A DNA stretch of 64,000 nt, taken from assembly GCF_024320785.1 (NCBI RefSeq), contig NZ_JANDBC010000001.1, positions 2,052,001 through 2,116,000 on the forward strand, read 5' to 3'. A model generated the notes under the pieces. That model made no database searches. It saw nothing but the letters and a program-made list of their open reading frames with translations, and was not told the origin of the DNA. The DNA is from Gracilimonas sediminicola (GTDB taxonomy: Bacteria; Bacteroidota; Rhodothermia; Balneolales; Balneolaceae). This document shows positions 44,577-53,048 of this stretch, in pieces (within the stretch, counting starts at the first letter, position 1; the number at the start of each line of letters is the position of its first letter). Position numbers and translations under genes: made by a program.

Positions 44577-46619
44577 TTACTGTTCGTCTATGGGTAATTT
44601 GTTTTTCCTCTTCATAAGAGTCAAAATAGTGTATTCCGCAACAACGGCATCCTCCTGATTCGTTACTTCCACATCCCAATAAACCACTCCGAAAGGAAAT
44701 GGATCATCTTTCTTTTGCTGGCGGACATTCTTTCGCTTTAAAATCAATTTAGCCTGAATGGTATCGCCGGGGGCGACAGGAGCCACGAACCGTAGATTTT
44801 CCAGACCATAATTCAGCATAACAGGGCCTTCATCGGGATCAACAAACAAACCTGCTGTAGCTGAAAGCACGAAATAACCATGGGCTACAATCTTGCCAAA
44901 AAGAGACCGGGAAGCAGCTTCAGGATCGGTATGTGCATAAAAATGATCTCCGCTTAATTCTGCAAATTCCTCAACGTCTTTATCAGTAACAGTTCGCTTC
45001 TCAGTGGTTAAAGCCTCGCCGATCTTAAGCTCTTCAAAGTACTTCTGGAAGGGATGCTTATCCGATTCCTCGGTTTCTGCTCCCTTGATGTGTTGATTAA
45101 CAATATTTCGAAGAGTAGTAGGCGATCCCTGTAAGGCAACCCGCTGCATGTTATGAAGCACAGCACGTGCACCACCCAGCTCTTCACCGCCACCGGCATG
45201 TCCGGGTCCACCATGTACAAGGGATGCTATGGGTGATCCATGTCCGGTAGATTCCTCGGCGGAGTTCCGGTTGATCACCATAAAACGCCCGTGGTAAGGA
45301 GCGCATCCCAGGGCAACGGTTTGAGCAATTTCATCATCAGCGGTAAAAAGAGAACCCACGAGTGAGCCATTTGCCTTATTGGCAAGGTCGATGGCCTCCT
45401 GCGTGTTCTTGTAAGGCATGACGGTTGTCATTGGGCCGAAAGCCTCCAGCCGGTGGATGTCATCAACCTGCATGGGTTTGTGACAAACAAGTACTCTTGG
45501 GTTTGTAAAAGCACCATTTTGTTTACCGTTTGAAGCATACGCCGTTTCTGTAATCTCTGATAGCTGCTGTAGCTGTTCTTCAAAACGTTCAGCCTGAAGG
45601 TTGCTGGCCAAAGGGCCCATCCGTGTTTCCTTCTCAGCAGGGTGGCCTATCGTTGTTTTCTCCAGCCGGGCTTTCAGTGCTTCGATGACATCATCAACCA
45701 AATTCTCAGGAACAATAGTCCGACGGATGGCCGTACATTTTTGCCCGGTTTTAACCGTCATTTCATTCGATACTTCCCTTATGAAAAGGTTAAACTCTTC
45801 CATGTCAGGCGTTACATCATTGCCAAGAATAGAGCAATTGAGTGAATCGGCCTCCAGGTTAAAAGGGACGTTGTTTGCGATGATATTGGGATGTGCTTTC
45901 AGTTTTTTACCTGTGACGGCTGACCCGGTAAAAGCCACCATATCCTGACTAATCAGGTGATTCAGTAAATCGCCGGGTTTATCTGCAGCAATAAATTGAA
46001 CAGATCCTTCGGGAAGAATATCCGCCTCTATCATATCTTTGAAAACTTCCCAGGCAAGATAAGAACCAGTGGGAGCTGGCTTTACAATAACGGGCATCCC
46101 GGCAATGATAGCGGGAGCAAGCTTCTCCAGCATTCCCCAAACCGGAAAATTAAAGGCATTGATGTGAACGGCTACTCCGTGACGAGGGACACAAATATGC
46201 TGCCCCATGAAGGTGCCTTTGCGCGAAAGTCGTTCAGTGTCACCTTCCACATGCCAGGGCAGGTCCGAAAGTTCCCGGCGTGATTTACTGGAAATGCCAA
46301 AAGCGGTAATCAGCCCCCCTTCAATATCAATCCAGGAGTCCTTACGGGTTGCGCCTGTATGGGTAGAGATTTCGTAATACTTCTCCTTTCGCTCCATCAG
46401 ATATTGACCAAGAAATTTGATCTTAAAGGCTCGCTCGTGGATACTCATCTCGCGGAGTTTCGGTCCTCCCACTTTACGTGCATACTCCAGGGCTGACTTG
46501 TAATCAATCTCGGCTTCAACCATTTGGGCAACCGGCTCGTTAGTTACGGCACTAATCAGGTCAGTTTCTGTACCTTCATTGAGCCATTCACCCTTTATGT
46601 AGCTTTGTACTTTAATCAT
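44577..46619 (-). CDS. paaZ: PaaZ: oxepin-CoA hydrolase / 3-oxo-5,6-dehydrosuberyl-CoA semialdehyde dehydrogenase
   Basis: The 680-residue bifunctional protein has an N-terminal aldehyde dehydrogenase (1-about 520) with catalytic Cys in GQKCTAIRRT and Glu in NLEADSLNC. The C-terminal MaoC-type hydratase (about 535-680) has the DH motif in LSGDHFYAHTDP. It opens the oxepin ring and oxidises the semialdehyde. The length matches the family. It is preceded in the transcript by paaY and followed by the PaaF-like gene, on one strand. Confidence 0.95.
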   Translation of the reverse strand: MIKVQSYIKGEWLNEGTETDLISAVTNEPVAQMVEAEIDYKSALEYARKVGGPKLREMSIHERAFKIKFLGQYLMERKEKYYEISTHTGATRKDSWIDIEGGLITAFGISSKSRRELSDLPWHVEGDTERLSRKGTFMGQHICVPRHGVAVHINAFNFPVWGMLEKLAPAIIAGMPVIVKPAPTGSYLAWEVFKDMIEADILPEGSVQFIAADKPGDLLNHLISQDMVAFTGSAVTGKKLKAHPNIIANNVPFNLEADSLNCSILGNDVTPDMEEFNLFIREVSNEMTVKTGQKCTAIRRTIVPENLVDDVIEALKARLEKTTIGHPAEKETRMGPLASNLQAERFEEQLQQLSEITETAYASNGKQNGAFTNPRVLVCHKPMQVDDIHRLEAFGPMTTVMPYKNTQEAIDLANKANGSLVGSLFTADDEIAQTVALGCAPYHGRFMVINRNSAEESTGHGSPIASLVHGGPGHAGGGEELGGARAVLHNMQRVALQGSPTTLRNIVNQHIKGAETEESDKHPFQKYFEELKIGEALTTEKRTVTDKDVEEFAELSGDHFYAHTDPEAASRSLFGKIVAHGYFVLSATAGLFVDPDEGPVMLNYGLENLRFVAPVAPGDTIQAKLILKRKNVRQQKKDDPFPFGVVYWDVEVTNQEDAVVAEYTILTLMKRKNKLPIDEQ

Positions 46620-46651
46620 TTGTATTCAATTTAGATGAAAGAACTCAGGAG

Positions 46652-46700
46652 TCAGAATTCAGTGTTCATGCTATTCTGACTGCTGAGTTCTGAATTCTGA
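46652..46700. repeat. Intergenic inverted repeat between paaY and paaZ
   Basis: TCAGAATTCAG (46652-46662) pairs perfectly with CTGAATTCTGA (46690-46700). GAACTCAG/CTGAGTTC can form an alternative pairing. It overlaps the paaY stop. Confidence 0.75.
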
Positions 46701-47288
46701 TTTCTTTTTCCCCCACGTCTCATATCCCATTTGTTGGTCTTCCCGATCTTCAGGAACTTCCCGCAACGGTTTACATTCTTTCAGAGTCTCATGAAGTTCG
46801 CCCGGCAGTTGCTGATATAGTTCAGTTCCTTTTGATTTCCAGGCCGCCATTTCATCCGTCACATCTTTGACGATTTTTGCAGGATTCCCCACCACAACTT
46901 TCCGGTCCGGAATTTCCATTCCTTCCGGCACAAAAGCTAATGCCCCTACTATGGATTCTTTTCCAATTTTCACGTTATCCATGATGACGGCATTCATTCC
47001 AATCAGGCAGTTCTTCCCGAGATGCGCTCCATGAATGATAGCTCCGTGTCCTACATGCGCACTTTCTTCTAAGGTAACAGTAACACCCGGAAACATATGT
47101 ATGGTACAGTTCTCCTGAACATTGCAACCATCTTTGATAACGATTTTTCCCCAGTCGCCACGAATAGCCGCTCCCGGGCCGATATACACATTTTTCCCGA
47201 TAATCACATTGCCGGTAACAGCCGCCTGAGGGTGTACAAAAGCCGACTTGTGAACGACTGGCTTATATCCGTTAAACTCGTAAATCAT
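46671..47288 (-). CDS. paaY: PaaY-like thioesterase (gamma-carbonic-anhydrase / left-handed beta-helix family)
   Basis: The 205-residue protein has a left-handed beta-helix of hexapeptide repeats (about 15-150: VTGNVIIGKNVYIGPGAAIRGDW, HVGHGAIIHGAHLGKNC). Metal ligands match the gamma-class: two His in the HVGHGAIIHG region and one further on. A C-terminal amphipathic extension (KGTELYQQLPGELHETLK) is typical of PaaY, which hydrolyses stalled ring-hydroxylated CoA esters. The name rests on the operon as well as the fold. Confidence 0.88.
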   Translation of the reverse strand: MIYEFNGYKPVVHKSAFVHPQAAVTGNVIIGKNVYIGPGAAIRGDWGKIVIKDGCNVQENCTIHMFPGVTVTLEESAHVGHGAIIHGAHLGKNCLIGMNAVIMDNVKIGKESIVGALAFVPEGMEIPDRKVVVGNPAKIVKDVTDEMAAWKSKGTELYQQLPGELHETLKECKPLREVPEDREDQQMGYETWGKKKSEFRTQQSE

Positions 47289-47303
47289 GTTCGTTAATGG
47301 TTA

Positions 47304-47338
47304 TTCGTTATTCGTTAAACCCATTAACGAATAACGAA
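47304..47338. repeat. Intergenic inverted repeat between paaJ and paaY
   Basis: At least 15 bp (47304-47318 with 47324-47338, words CGTTATTCGTTAA) with a 5-nt loop. It is a strong hairpin without T-run. Confidence 0.85.
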
Positions 47339-47345
47339 ATTACGA

Positions 47346-48554
47346 TTACACTTTCTCCAGAATGACTGCCATTCCTTGCCCCACACCTACACATAGCATG
47401 CATAAAGCATATTTGTGTGAATCTTTTTCGTGAAGTTCGACAGTGGCTGTTTGCAATAATCGCTGACCGGTCATCCCCAGTGGGTGTCCTAAAGCAATAG
47501 CTCCTCCGTTTGGGTTGAGCCGGGGATCGTTATCATCCATTTCCAGCATTCGGGTTACACCCAAAGATTGGCCTGCAAAGGCTTCATTCAATTCAATTAC
47601 ATCCATGTCGTCCAGCTTCATTCCCGCTCGTCTCAATACTTTTTGAGCTGCTTCCACCGGGCCTAATCCCATAATTCGGGGCTCGATGCCTGACACAGCA
47701 TGGGCAACAATCCGGGCTTTGGGCTTGAAACCAAAATCCTTCACGGCTTTGTCTGAAGCGACCAACAAGGCTCCGGCACCATCATTCAGGCCTGATGCAT
47801 TTCCGGCCGTAACAGTGCCGTCTTTCTTAAAGGCCGGGCGAAGTTTAGCCAGTATTTCAGCTGTTGTATCCGGGCGCATAAATTCATCATGTTCAAAGAA
47901 ATATGGATCTTGCTTTCTGCGGGGAATTTCTACAGGTACAATTTCTTTAGCCAATCGACCAGAATCGCGCGCAGCTCCGGCTTTTTGTTGACTCCAGGCT
48001 GCAAATTTATCCTGATCTTCCCGGCTGATATTATGCATTTCCACCACATTTTCAGCGGTCATCCCCATTCCATCAGTGCCGTACATTTCTTCCATTTTAG
48101 GGTTGATGAATCGCCAGCCGAAAGTGGAATCGTGCATTTCAGTAGTGCCGGAATAGGGAGAGGAACCCTTTCCTAAAACAATAGGCCCGCGGGTCATGTG
48201 TTCAACTCCTCCGGTAATAAATACGTCTCCTTCGCCTGCTTTTATGGCATGGTAAGCCTTTACGGTGGCACTCATCCCGGAAGCACACAACCGATTTACC
48301 GTTTCTCCGGGAACTGAGACCGGAATGCCAGCCAAGAGTGAAGCCATGCGAGCAACATTTCGGTTATCTTCACCAGCTTGGTTTGCACATCCCAAAATCA
48401 CATCCTCAATCGCTTCAAGATCTAACCCCGGGTTTCTGTTTATAAGTTCTTTGATGGGAATTGCTGCCAAATCATCAGCCCGGATGGGAGAAAGTGATCC
48501 TTTTAATTTTCCAATGGGAGTTCGTATTCCGTCAACGATATATGCTTCTGACAT
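47346..48554 (-). CDS. paaJ: 3-oxoadipyl-CoA thiolase
   Basis: The 402-residue thiolase has the reactive Cys in NRLCASGM, the catalytic His in IALGHPLGMTG and the second Cys in LCMLCVGVGQG. It releases succinyl-CoA and acetyl-CoA at the end of the pathway. The sequence MSEAYIVDGIRTPIGKLKGSL at the start and GGVEHMTRGPIVL fit the PaaJ/PcaF type rather than a general acetyl-CoA acetyltransferase. It lies between paaI and paaY on the minus strand. Confidence 0.93.
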   Translation of the reverse strand: MSEAYIVDGIRTPIGKLKGSLSPIRADDLAAIPIKELINRNPGLDLEAIEDVILGCANQAGEDNRNVARMASLLAGIPVSVPGETVNRLCASGMSATVKAYHAIKAGEGDVFITGGVEHMTRGPIVLGKGSSPYSGTTEMHDSTFGWRFINPKMEEMYGTDGMGMTAENVVEMHNISREDQDKFAAWSQQKAGAARDSGRLAKEIVPVEIPRRKQDPYFFEHDEFMRPDTTAEILAKLRPAFKKDGTVTAGNASGLNDGAGALLVASDKAVKDFGFKPKARIVAHAVSGIEPRIMGLGPVEAAQKVLRRAGMKLDDMDVIELNEAFAGQSLGVTRMLEMDDNDPRLNPNGGAIALGHPLGMTGQRLLQTATVELHEKDSHKYALCMLCVGVGQGMAVILEKV

Positions 48555-48582
48555 ATAATTCTAAATTTTGAATTCTAAATTT

Positions 48583-49005
48583 TTAATTACCCAAATCATG
48601 CTGCTTTCCTGTCCTGTAAACCGTACCTCTGAACTCAGCAACCAGATCATTATCCTGATTGGTTACCTTTACTTTATAAACGCCTATTGTTCGTCCATTT
48701 TGAAGTTCTTTGGTTTCAGCCGTTAAAACATCCCCAACAGATATTTTTTTGGTGAAGTTGATATTATTCTCCAAAGCCAGTGAAATAGACCCACGTGAAT
48801 TAGAGGCAAAAGCCAGGGCGCTGTCCGCGAAAGAAAAAGTAATCCCGCCATGACAAACACCAAATCCATTGGTCATTTCTTCTCTGATTTCCATCGAGAG
48901 TTTGCAATAACCGGGATCCGATTCCAATACCTCGATACCCATCCATTGTGAGAACGGGTCGTTTGAGAGCATATGGTTTATAACAGGATTGATTTCTTTA
49001 CTCAT
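48583..49005 (-). CDS. paaI: PaaI: hydroxyphenylacetyl-CoA thioesterase
   Basis: The 140-residue hotdog-fold protein has NGFGVCHGGITFSFADSALAF, holding the likely catalytic Asp in the long helix, and a closing strand ending RTGKQHDLGN. PaaI releases CoA from dead-end hydroxylated intermediates. The hotdog signature (HGG followed by an acidic residue) supports the call. Its gene sits between paaH and paaJ with short gaps. Confidence 0.93.
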   Translation of the reverse strand: MSKEINPVINHMLSNDPFSQWMGIEVLESDPGYCKLSMEIREEMTNGFGVCHGGITFSFADSALAFASNSRGSISLALENNINFTKKISVGDVLTAETKELQNGRTIGVYKVKVTNQDNDLVAEFRGTVYRTGKQHDLGN

Positions 49006-49052
49006 AGTTTTGGTGCAAAGTTATCAGCCGTCAGTAGTCTGATAGCTGACAG

Positions 49053-50228
49053 CTATTCTTCATAAAAATTCTTTTCCTGGGCCACCATTTTCTTCAACAA
49101 TGGGTTTGGGCGATATCGGTCTTCCCGGTATTCAACCTGCAGGGCTGTCATTCGGTCAAGCACATTTTTGAGCCCGATTTCATCGGCCCATTTCAGGAGA
49201 CCTTTGGGATAGTTGACTCCATTTTGCATAGCCAGGTCAACGTCTTCAATAGATGCGATGTTCATAAATACAGCATCACACGCTTCGTTGATAAGCATCG
49301 TCAGTATCCGGTTGAAGATTTTCTCACCAAGCTCTTTATCCTTTGTCGGAGCCGGGTTATCTGCTCCTTCCCGGTAGTCATAAAAGCCACGTCCCGATTT
49401 TCTACCCAGCCAGCCGGCTTCCACCATTCGTTTTTGAGCAAAGGAGGGTTTGAATCTTGGGTCATAATAGAAAGCCTCAAATACCGAGCAGGTAACTTCA
49501 TAATTTACATCATGCCCGATCAGGTCCATGAGCTCAAAAGGCCCCATTCGGAAGCCGCCGATTTCCTTCATGGCCCAATCGATAGTAGCGGCGTCAGCGA
49601 TGCCTTCTTCATAAATACGCAGCGCTTCCCCGTAAAAAGGCCGGGCAACCCGGTTTACAATAAAGCCGGGAGTGTCCTTACCTGAAACGGTGATTTTGTC
49701 CCAGCTTCGAATAAATTCTTTGGTTGATTTGAAGACATCATCTCCGGTGGCAATGCCGGGAATAACTTCAACCAGTTTCATAAGAGGAGCGGGGTTGAAA
49801 AAATGGACGCCTAAAAAACGCTCGGGCTTTTTAAGGGCTGATGAAATAGCGGCAATGGAGAGGGAAGAAGTATTGGAGGCCAAAACGCAATCACGGGGGA
49901 CAATCGCCTCCAGCCGGGAAAAAGTATCTTTTTTTACATCCAGGTCTTCAACAATAGCTTCAATCACAAAACCGCATTCCCCGAAACCGGTGATATTATC
50001 CACAAACTCAATGCGGTTTAAGATGCCATCCACTTCATCCTGGGTCATTCGCTCTTTTTCGACCTGCCGGGCAAGAATACTTTCCAGTCCCGCTTTGGAT
50101 TTTTCAAGTTGTTCGGGATATGCATCGTATAAGAAAACGTGGTGACCTTGAGTAGCGGCAACCTGTGCAATTCCGGTTCCCATTGTTCCGGCTCCAACTA
50201 CGCCGATTTTCGCATCGTTGTTAATCAT
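49053..50228 (-). CDS. paaH: 3-hydroxyacyl-CoA dehydrogenase
   Basis: The 391-residue protein has an N-terminal Rossmann domain (GVVGAGTMGTGIAQ), a catalytic His in GVHFFNPAPLMKLVEV, and two C-terminal dimerisation segments (FIVNRVARPFYGEA and the second repeat, ANGVNYPKGLL-like). It oxidises 3-hydroxyadipyl-CoA to 3-oxoadipyl-CoA. It is the first paa gene read after the inserted toxin pair, with no overlap to it. Catalytic Glu and Ser/Asn positions are consistent with the family. Confidence 0.93.
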   Translation of the reverse strand: MINNDAKIGVVGAGTMGTGIAQVAATQGHHVFLYDAYPEQLEKSKAGLESILARQVEKERMTQDEVDGILNRIEFVDNITGFGECGFVIEAIVEDLDVKKDTFSRLEAIVPRDCVLASNTSSLSIAAISSALKKPERFLGVHFFNPAPLMKLVEVIPGIATGDDVFKSTKEFIRSWDKITVSGKDTPGFIVNRVARPFYGEALRIYEEGIADAATIDWAMKEIGGFRMGPFELMDLIGHDVNYEVTCSVFEAFYYDPRFKPSFAQKRMVEAGWLGRKSGRGFYDYREGADNPAPTKDKELGEKIFNRILTMLINEACDAVFMNIASIEDVDLAMQNGVNYPKGLLKWADEIGLKNVLDRMTALQVEYREDRYRPNPLLKKMVAQEKNFYEE

Positions 50229-50379
50229 AAGTAAATATCGTGTTTAATCGTCTGAAAAATCGCTTCCAAGATAAGGAATCTGAGACGGAATGCGTTGTAA
50301 ATTGAGGGAAATTTTCAAACTTGAAAGTAACAGGGAAAAAAGATATCATAATGATATCAAACAAATAAGAGGTATAATT

Positions 50380-50616
50380 ATGCCGGATGTTTTAGTAAGA
50401 AATATTGATGAAAAGACATTGAACAACTGGAAGAAGAGGGCTGAAAGAAACAATCGTTCTTTACAAGCTGAATTGAAAGAGATGATTGATTCTTTTGGGA
50501 AAACCGACCCTGAGGAAGTGAAAAAAGAAATAAGGGCTACTTTAGAAAGATATAGAGCAGAAAGAAGGCAATTTTCTGACAGCGTTGAACATATACGGGA
50601 GATTCGTGACCGGTGA
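50380..50616 (+). CDS. Small antitoxin (ribbon-helix-helix-like, VapB/FitA type)
   Basis: The 78-residue protein has a short N-terminal strand (VLVRNIDEK) then two helices (LNNWKKRAERNNRSLQAELK) typical of Arc-type ribbon-helix-helix antitoxins. A coiled C-terminal tail would bind toxin. AAGAGGT (50366-50372) precedes the ATG at 50380; the longer frame from 50290 has no support. It is followed by the PIN toxin with overlapping frames, so the pair is co-translated. It inhibits the toxin and represses the operon; that is inferred from the family. Confidence 0.85.
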   Translation: MPDVLVRNIDEKTLNNWKKRAERNNRSLQAELKEMIDSFGKTDPEEVKKEIRATLERYRAERRQFSDSVEHIREIRDR

Positions 50617-51031
50617 TCTAAAAGTTATTGATGCATCTTTAGCGCTAAAGTGGGCTGTTAACGAGGAGCATTCAGAGGAAGCATTATCACTCTTGGATGA
50701 GTTGGACGTATTCATTTGCCCAGAGGTTTTCTATTTGGAAATTGATGCAGTGTTGACAAAAAGAGTAAGAATTAGAGAATTAGAAGCACAGGAGGCAAAA
50801 GAAATAAAAAATAACTTTCGGGCATTGCCTTGTAAATTGATTTCCCATTCCCAAATTGATGAGATAGCTTTTGATCTTTCCACCTCATTTAACATCAGCT
50901 ATTTTGATGCTTTGTACCTTTCAACAGCCTTGAAGTTTAATACGGTTGTTCAAACCGCTGACGTCAGGTTTTTTAATGCGCTTCAAAATACGGAATACAA
51001 AAATCACATTGAGAAGCTTCAGGGAGTTTAA
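50606..51031 (+). CDS. PIN-domain toxin (VapC-type ribonuclease)
   Basis: The PIN fold has the first acidic residue in VIDASLALKW, the second in FYLEIDAVL, and the others in NISYFDALYLSTAL and QTADVRFF. The start is the GTG at 50606, which overlaps the antitoxin's last codons and follows GGGAG; the TTG at 50585 would be too far inside the antitoxin. It would cleave RNA, in the family usually tRNA or rRNA. The gene ends against the DUF4260 gene, with stops overlapping. Confidence 0.87.
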   Translation: MTGDLKVIDASLALKWAVNEEHSEEALSLLDELDVFICPEVFYLEIDAVLTKRVRIRELEAQEAKEIKNNFRALPCKLISHSQIDEIAFDLSTSFNISYFDALYLSTALKFNTVVQTADVRFFNALQNTEYKNHIEKLQGV

Positions 51032-51405
51032 CCTCCAATCCTACCCAAATGTGTGTGCTTGAAATCATCTGGGAATTTGAGTCCATAGCCAAAAATACGA
51101 TCAAAGGCTGCATGACTCAAGAACACAATTCCTATTGCAATAAGCCATCCTATTTCTGCAAAATATCCAGCTAGGACAAGCACGATCATTAATCCCTTAT
51201 GATGGAAGAAATTGTAGATCCATGAACCGATATTCGTGTTAATTAGGTAGGCAGCAAATGAGATGTCAGGAAGGAAGAAGAGCAGGGCGAAGGTCCACCA
51301 ACTGTATGATGTAACGAATCCAAAGAGAATTACGGAACCGATGAAGAGTGCGAGTTCTTCAAGATTGAGAAGGAGTTTTAGGTGTTTACTAAGTTCAATA
51401 TTCAT
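51028..51405 (-). CDS. DUF4260 family membrane protein
   Basis: The protein has about 125 residues and is almost all hydrophobic, with four membrane spans (VILFGFVTSYSWWTFALL, LPDISFAAYL, GLMIVLVLAGYFAE, AIGIVFLSHAAFDR). A short C-terminus (GYGLKFPDDFKHTHLG) carries the family's conserved end. The frame extends to 51444, but the ATG at 51405 (MNIELSKHL) is more natural. It is convergent with the PIN toxin, sharing two bases of stop codons. The function is unknown. Confidence 0.85.
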   Translation of the reverse strand: MNIELSKHLKLLLNLEELALFIGSVILFGFVTSYSWWTFALLFFLPDISFAAYLINTNIGSWIYNFFHHKGLMIVLVLAGYFAEIGWLIAIGIVFLSHAAFDRIFGYGLKFPDDFKHTHLGRIGG

Positions 51406-51438
51406 AATGAAGAGGGTTGTTAATAACGTAAAAGGGGC

Positions 51439-51527
51439 GATCACAGATTACGCAGACTTCACTGATTAGTTGTAGAATATCGAGTATATAAATCAGTGAA
51501 ATTCCTCAATCATTAAAATCTGTGATC
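51439..51527. repeat. Nested inverted repeats between the DUF4260 gene and paaG
   Basis: GATCACAGATT (51439-51449) pairs with AATCTGTGATC (51517-51527), and TTCACTGATT (51458-51467) with AATCAGTGAA (51491-51500). These are two nested perfect stems. Confidence 0.8.
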
Positions 51528-52307
51528 CTATTGACCCTTAAACTCCGGTTTCCTTTTCTCAATAAAAGCTTTTACTCCCTCATTGTAATCATGGGTTTTA
51601 CCGGCTTCAGCCTGAAGTTTGGCTTCCAGTTTCATTTGTTCTTCAAGGCTGTTTGAAAATCCGGCATTGAATCCGCGTTTGGTAAGCCCAAATCCTTTGG
51701 TGGGCATTTTGGCCAGTTTTGATGCTATAGCTTTTGCTTCATCCATGTATTTCTCGGCGGGATAGGCTTTCCAGATCAGACCCATTTCGACGGCTTCTGC
51801 TGCAGAGACTTTTTCACCCAAGAAAGTGAGGGCAGTAGCACGGGCAAGTCCTATGAGTCTGGGTAAGATATAGGTACCGCCACTGTCCGGGATCAACCCA
51901 ATTTGTGAGAAGGACTGAATGAAAGATGCTTCCTCACTGGCTATAACAATATCGCAGGCAAGGGCGATGTTGGCTCCGGCTCCGGCAGCTGTTCCGTTTA
52001 CAGCACAAACGACCGGTTTCTCCAATTTTCGAATCCCTTTAATTATGGGAATATAGGTGTGATGCACAATTTCACTTAAATCACGATCGGGGTCGTTTGA
52101 GACTTCCGTTGCCTCTGCTAAATCCTGTCCGGCACAAAAGGCACGTCCCTCACCGGTAAGTAACACGCAGCGTACTTCATCATCTGATTCGGCGCGATGG
52201 AGGGCTTCTTTGAGCTGATTGGCCATTTCGAAGATAAAGCTGTTGAGCTTGTCGGGGCGGTTCAGGGTGATGGTGAAAATGCCATTACTTAAAGTTGTCT
52301 GAATCAC
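51528..52307 (-). CDS. paaG: 2-(1,2-epoxy-1,2-dihydrophenyl)acetyl-CoA isomerase
   Basis: The 259-residue crotonase-fold enzyme has the PaaG-like oxyanion motif (RAFCAGQDLAEA) and GAGANIALACDIV, plus the acidic region in GLIPDSGGTYILPRLIGLARA. It converts the ring-epoxide to oxepin-CoA. The start is GTG at 52307, inside an inverted repeat arm; no nearer ATG preserves the N-terminus (MIQTTLSNGIFTITLNRPD). It lies downstream of paaABCD on one strand. Confidence 0.92.
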   Translation of the reverse strand: MIQTTLSNGIFTITLNRPDKLNSFIFEMANQLKEALHRAESDDEVRCVLLTGEGRAFCAGQDLAEATEVSNDPDRDLSEIVHHTYIPIIKGIRKLEKPVVCAVNGTAAGAGANIALACDIVIASEEASFIQSFSQIGLIPDSGGTYILPRLIGLARATALTFLGEKVSAAEAVEMGLIWKAYPAEKYMDEAKAIASKLAKMPTKGFGLTKRGFNAGFSNSLEEQMKLEAKLQAEAGKTHDYNEGVKAFIEKRKPEFKGQ

Positions 52308-52455
52308 GGATTTGGCAGATTAAAGGATTAAAAGGATTTTAGTTTGAGATGAAGTTATAGAATGAGGGCCTTTTCACAAAAATTGTTATCCAAATAATTG
52401 GAGCAACTATTGAATGCAAAAAATCATTGAAATCTGCACAATCCCAAAATCCGTG
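52305..52455. repeat. Inverted repeat between paaD and paaG
   Basis: CACGGATTT (52305-52313) pairs with AAATCCGTG (52447-52455), and GCAGATT (52315-52321) with AATCTGC (52431-52437), across a loop of about 110 bases. The left arm overlaps the paaG start. Confidence 0.65.
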
Positions 52456-52456
52456 G

Positions 52457-52963
52457 TCATATACACTTAAAATGCTCGAAAGGCTGATCGCAGTTATTAC
52501 AGAAATATTGAGATTTGCAGGCTGTAGATCCGAATTGACTTACCAGCTCTGTCTCAAATGAATCACAAAAAGGGCAGGGAATAACTTTAGTGCTGGAAAG
52601 GCTTTTCAGGAAATCTTCTTCCTCTTCGGATTTTTCCGGCGGGGCAATACCATAATCTTTCAGCTTTGATTTTGCCTCGTCGGTCATCCAGTCGGTGGTC
52701 CAGGTCTCAGCGAAGTCGAGTTTAACGGAATAGTTTTCAACGTGACGTTCTTCCAGCTTCTCATGTACGAGCTTCTCAATGGCGTTCATGGCCGGGCAAC
52801 CGGAGTAAGTGGGGGTGATTTTAACTAATACATGCCCGTCTTCAACCTCAACTTTTCGGGCAATACCCATCTCCACGATATTCAATACCGGAATTTCGGG
52901 ATCGGTAACCTCTTTGAGGTACTCCCAAATCTGCTCCTCAGTATGTAGCTGGATTGTTGACAT
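52457..52963 (-). CDS. paaD: Phenylacetyl-CoA epoxygenase subunit PaaD
   Basis: The 168-residue protein has an N-terminal DUF59/MIP18-type domain (EVTDPEIPVLNIVEMGIARKV) and a C-terminal zinc/iron-binding part with CPFC, SQFGSTACKS and YFCNNC cysteine pairs. It is required for epoxygenase maturation. The frame extends one codon to a TTG at 52966; the ATG at 52963 is used. It overlaps nothing but follows paaC after a hairpin gap. Confidence 0.93.
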   Translation of the reverse strand: MSTIQLHTEEQIWEYLKEVTDPEIPVLNIVEMGIARKVEVEDGHVLVKITPTYSGCPAMNAIEKLVHEKLEERHVENYSVKLDFAETWTTDWMTDEAKSKLKDYGIAPPEKSEEEEDFLKSLSSTKVIPCPFCDSFETELVSQFGSTACKSQYFCNNCDQPFEHFKCI

Positions 52964-52986
52964 CAAGTAGTAGTTAGATGATAGAT

Positions 52987-53027
52987 ATTAGATTTAAGAC
53001 CGACTGCGCAGAGGTCTTAAATCTAAT
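52987..53027. repeat. Intergenic inverted repeat between paaC and paaD
   Basis: ATTAGATTTAAGACC (52987-53001) pairs perfectly with GGTCTTAAATCTAAT (53013-53027), with an 11-nt loop. Outer bases (AGAT/ATCT) extend it. Confidence 0.85.
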
Positions 53028-53048
53028 GTCCTTTATCTCAAATCTGTG

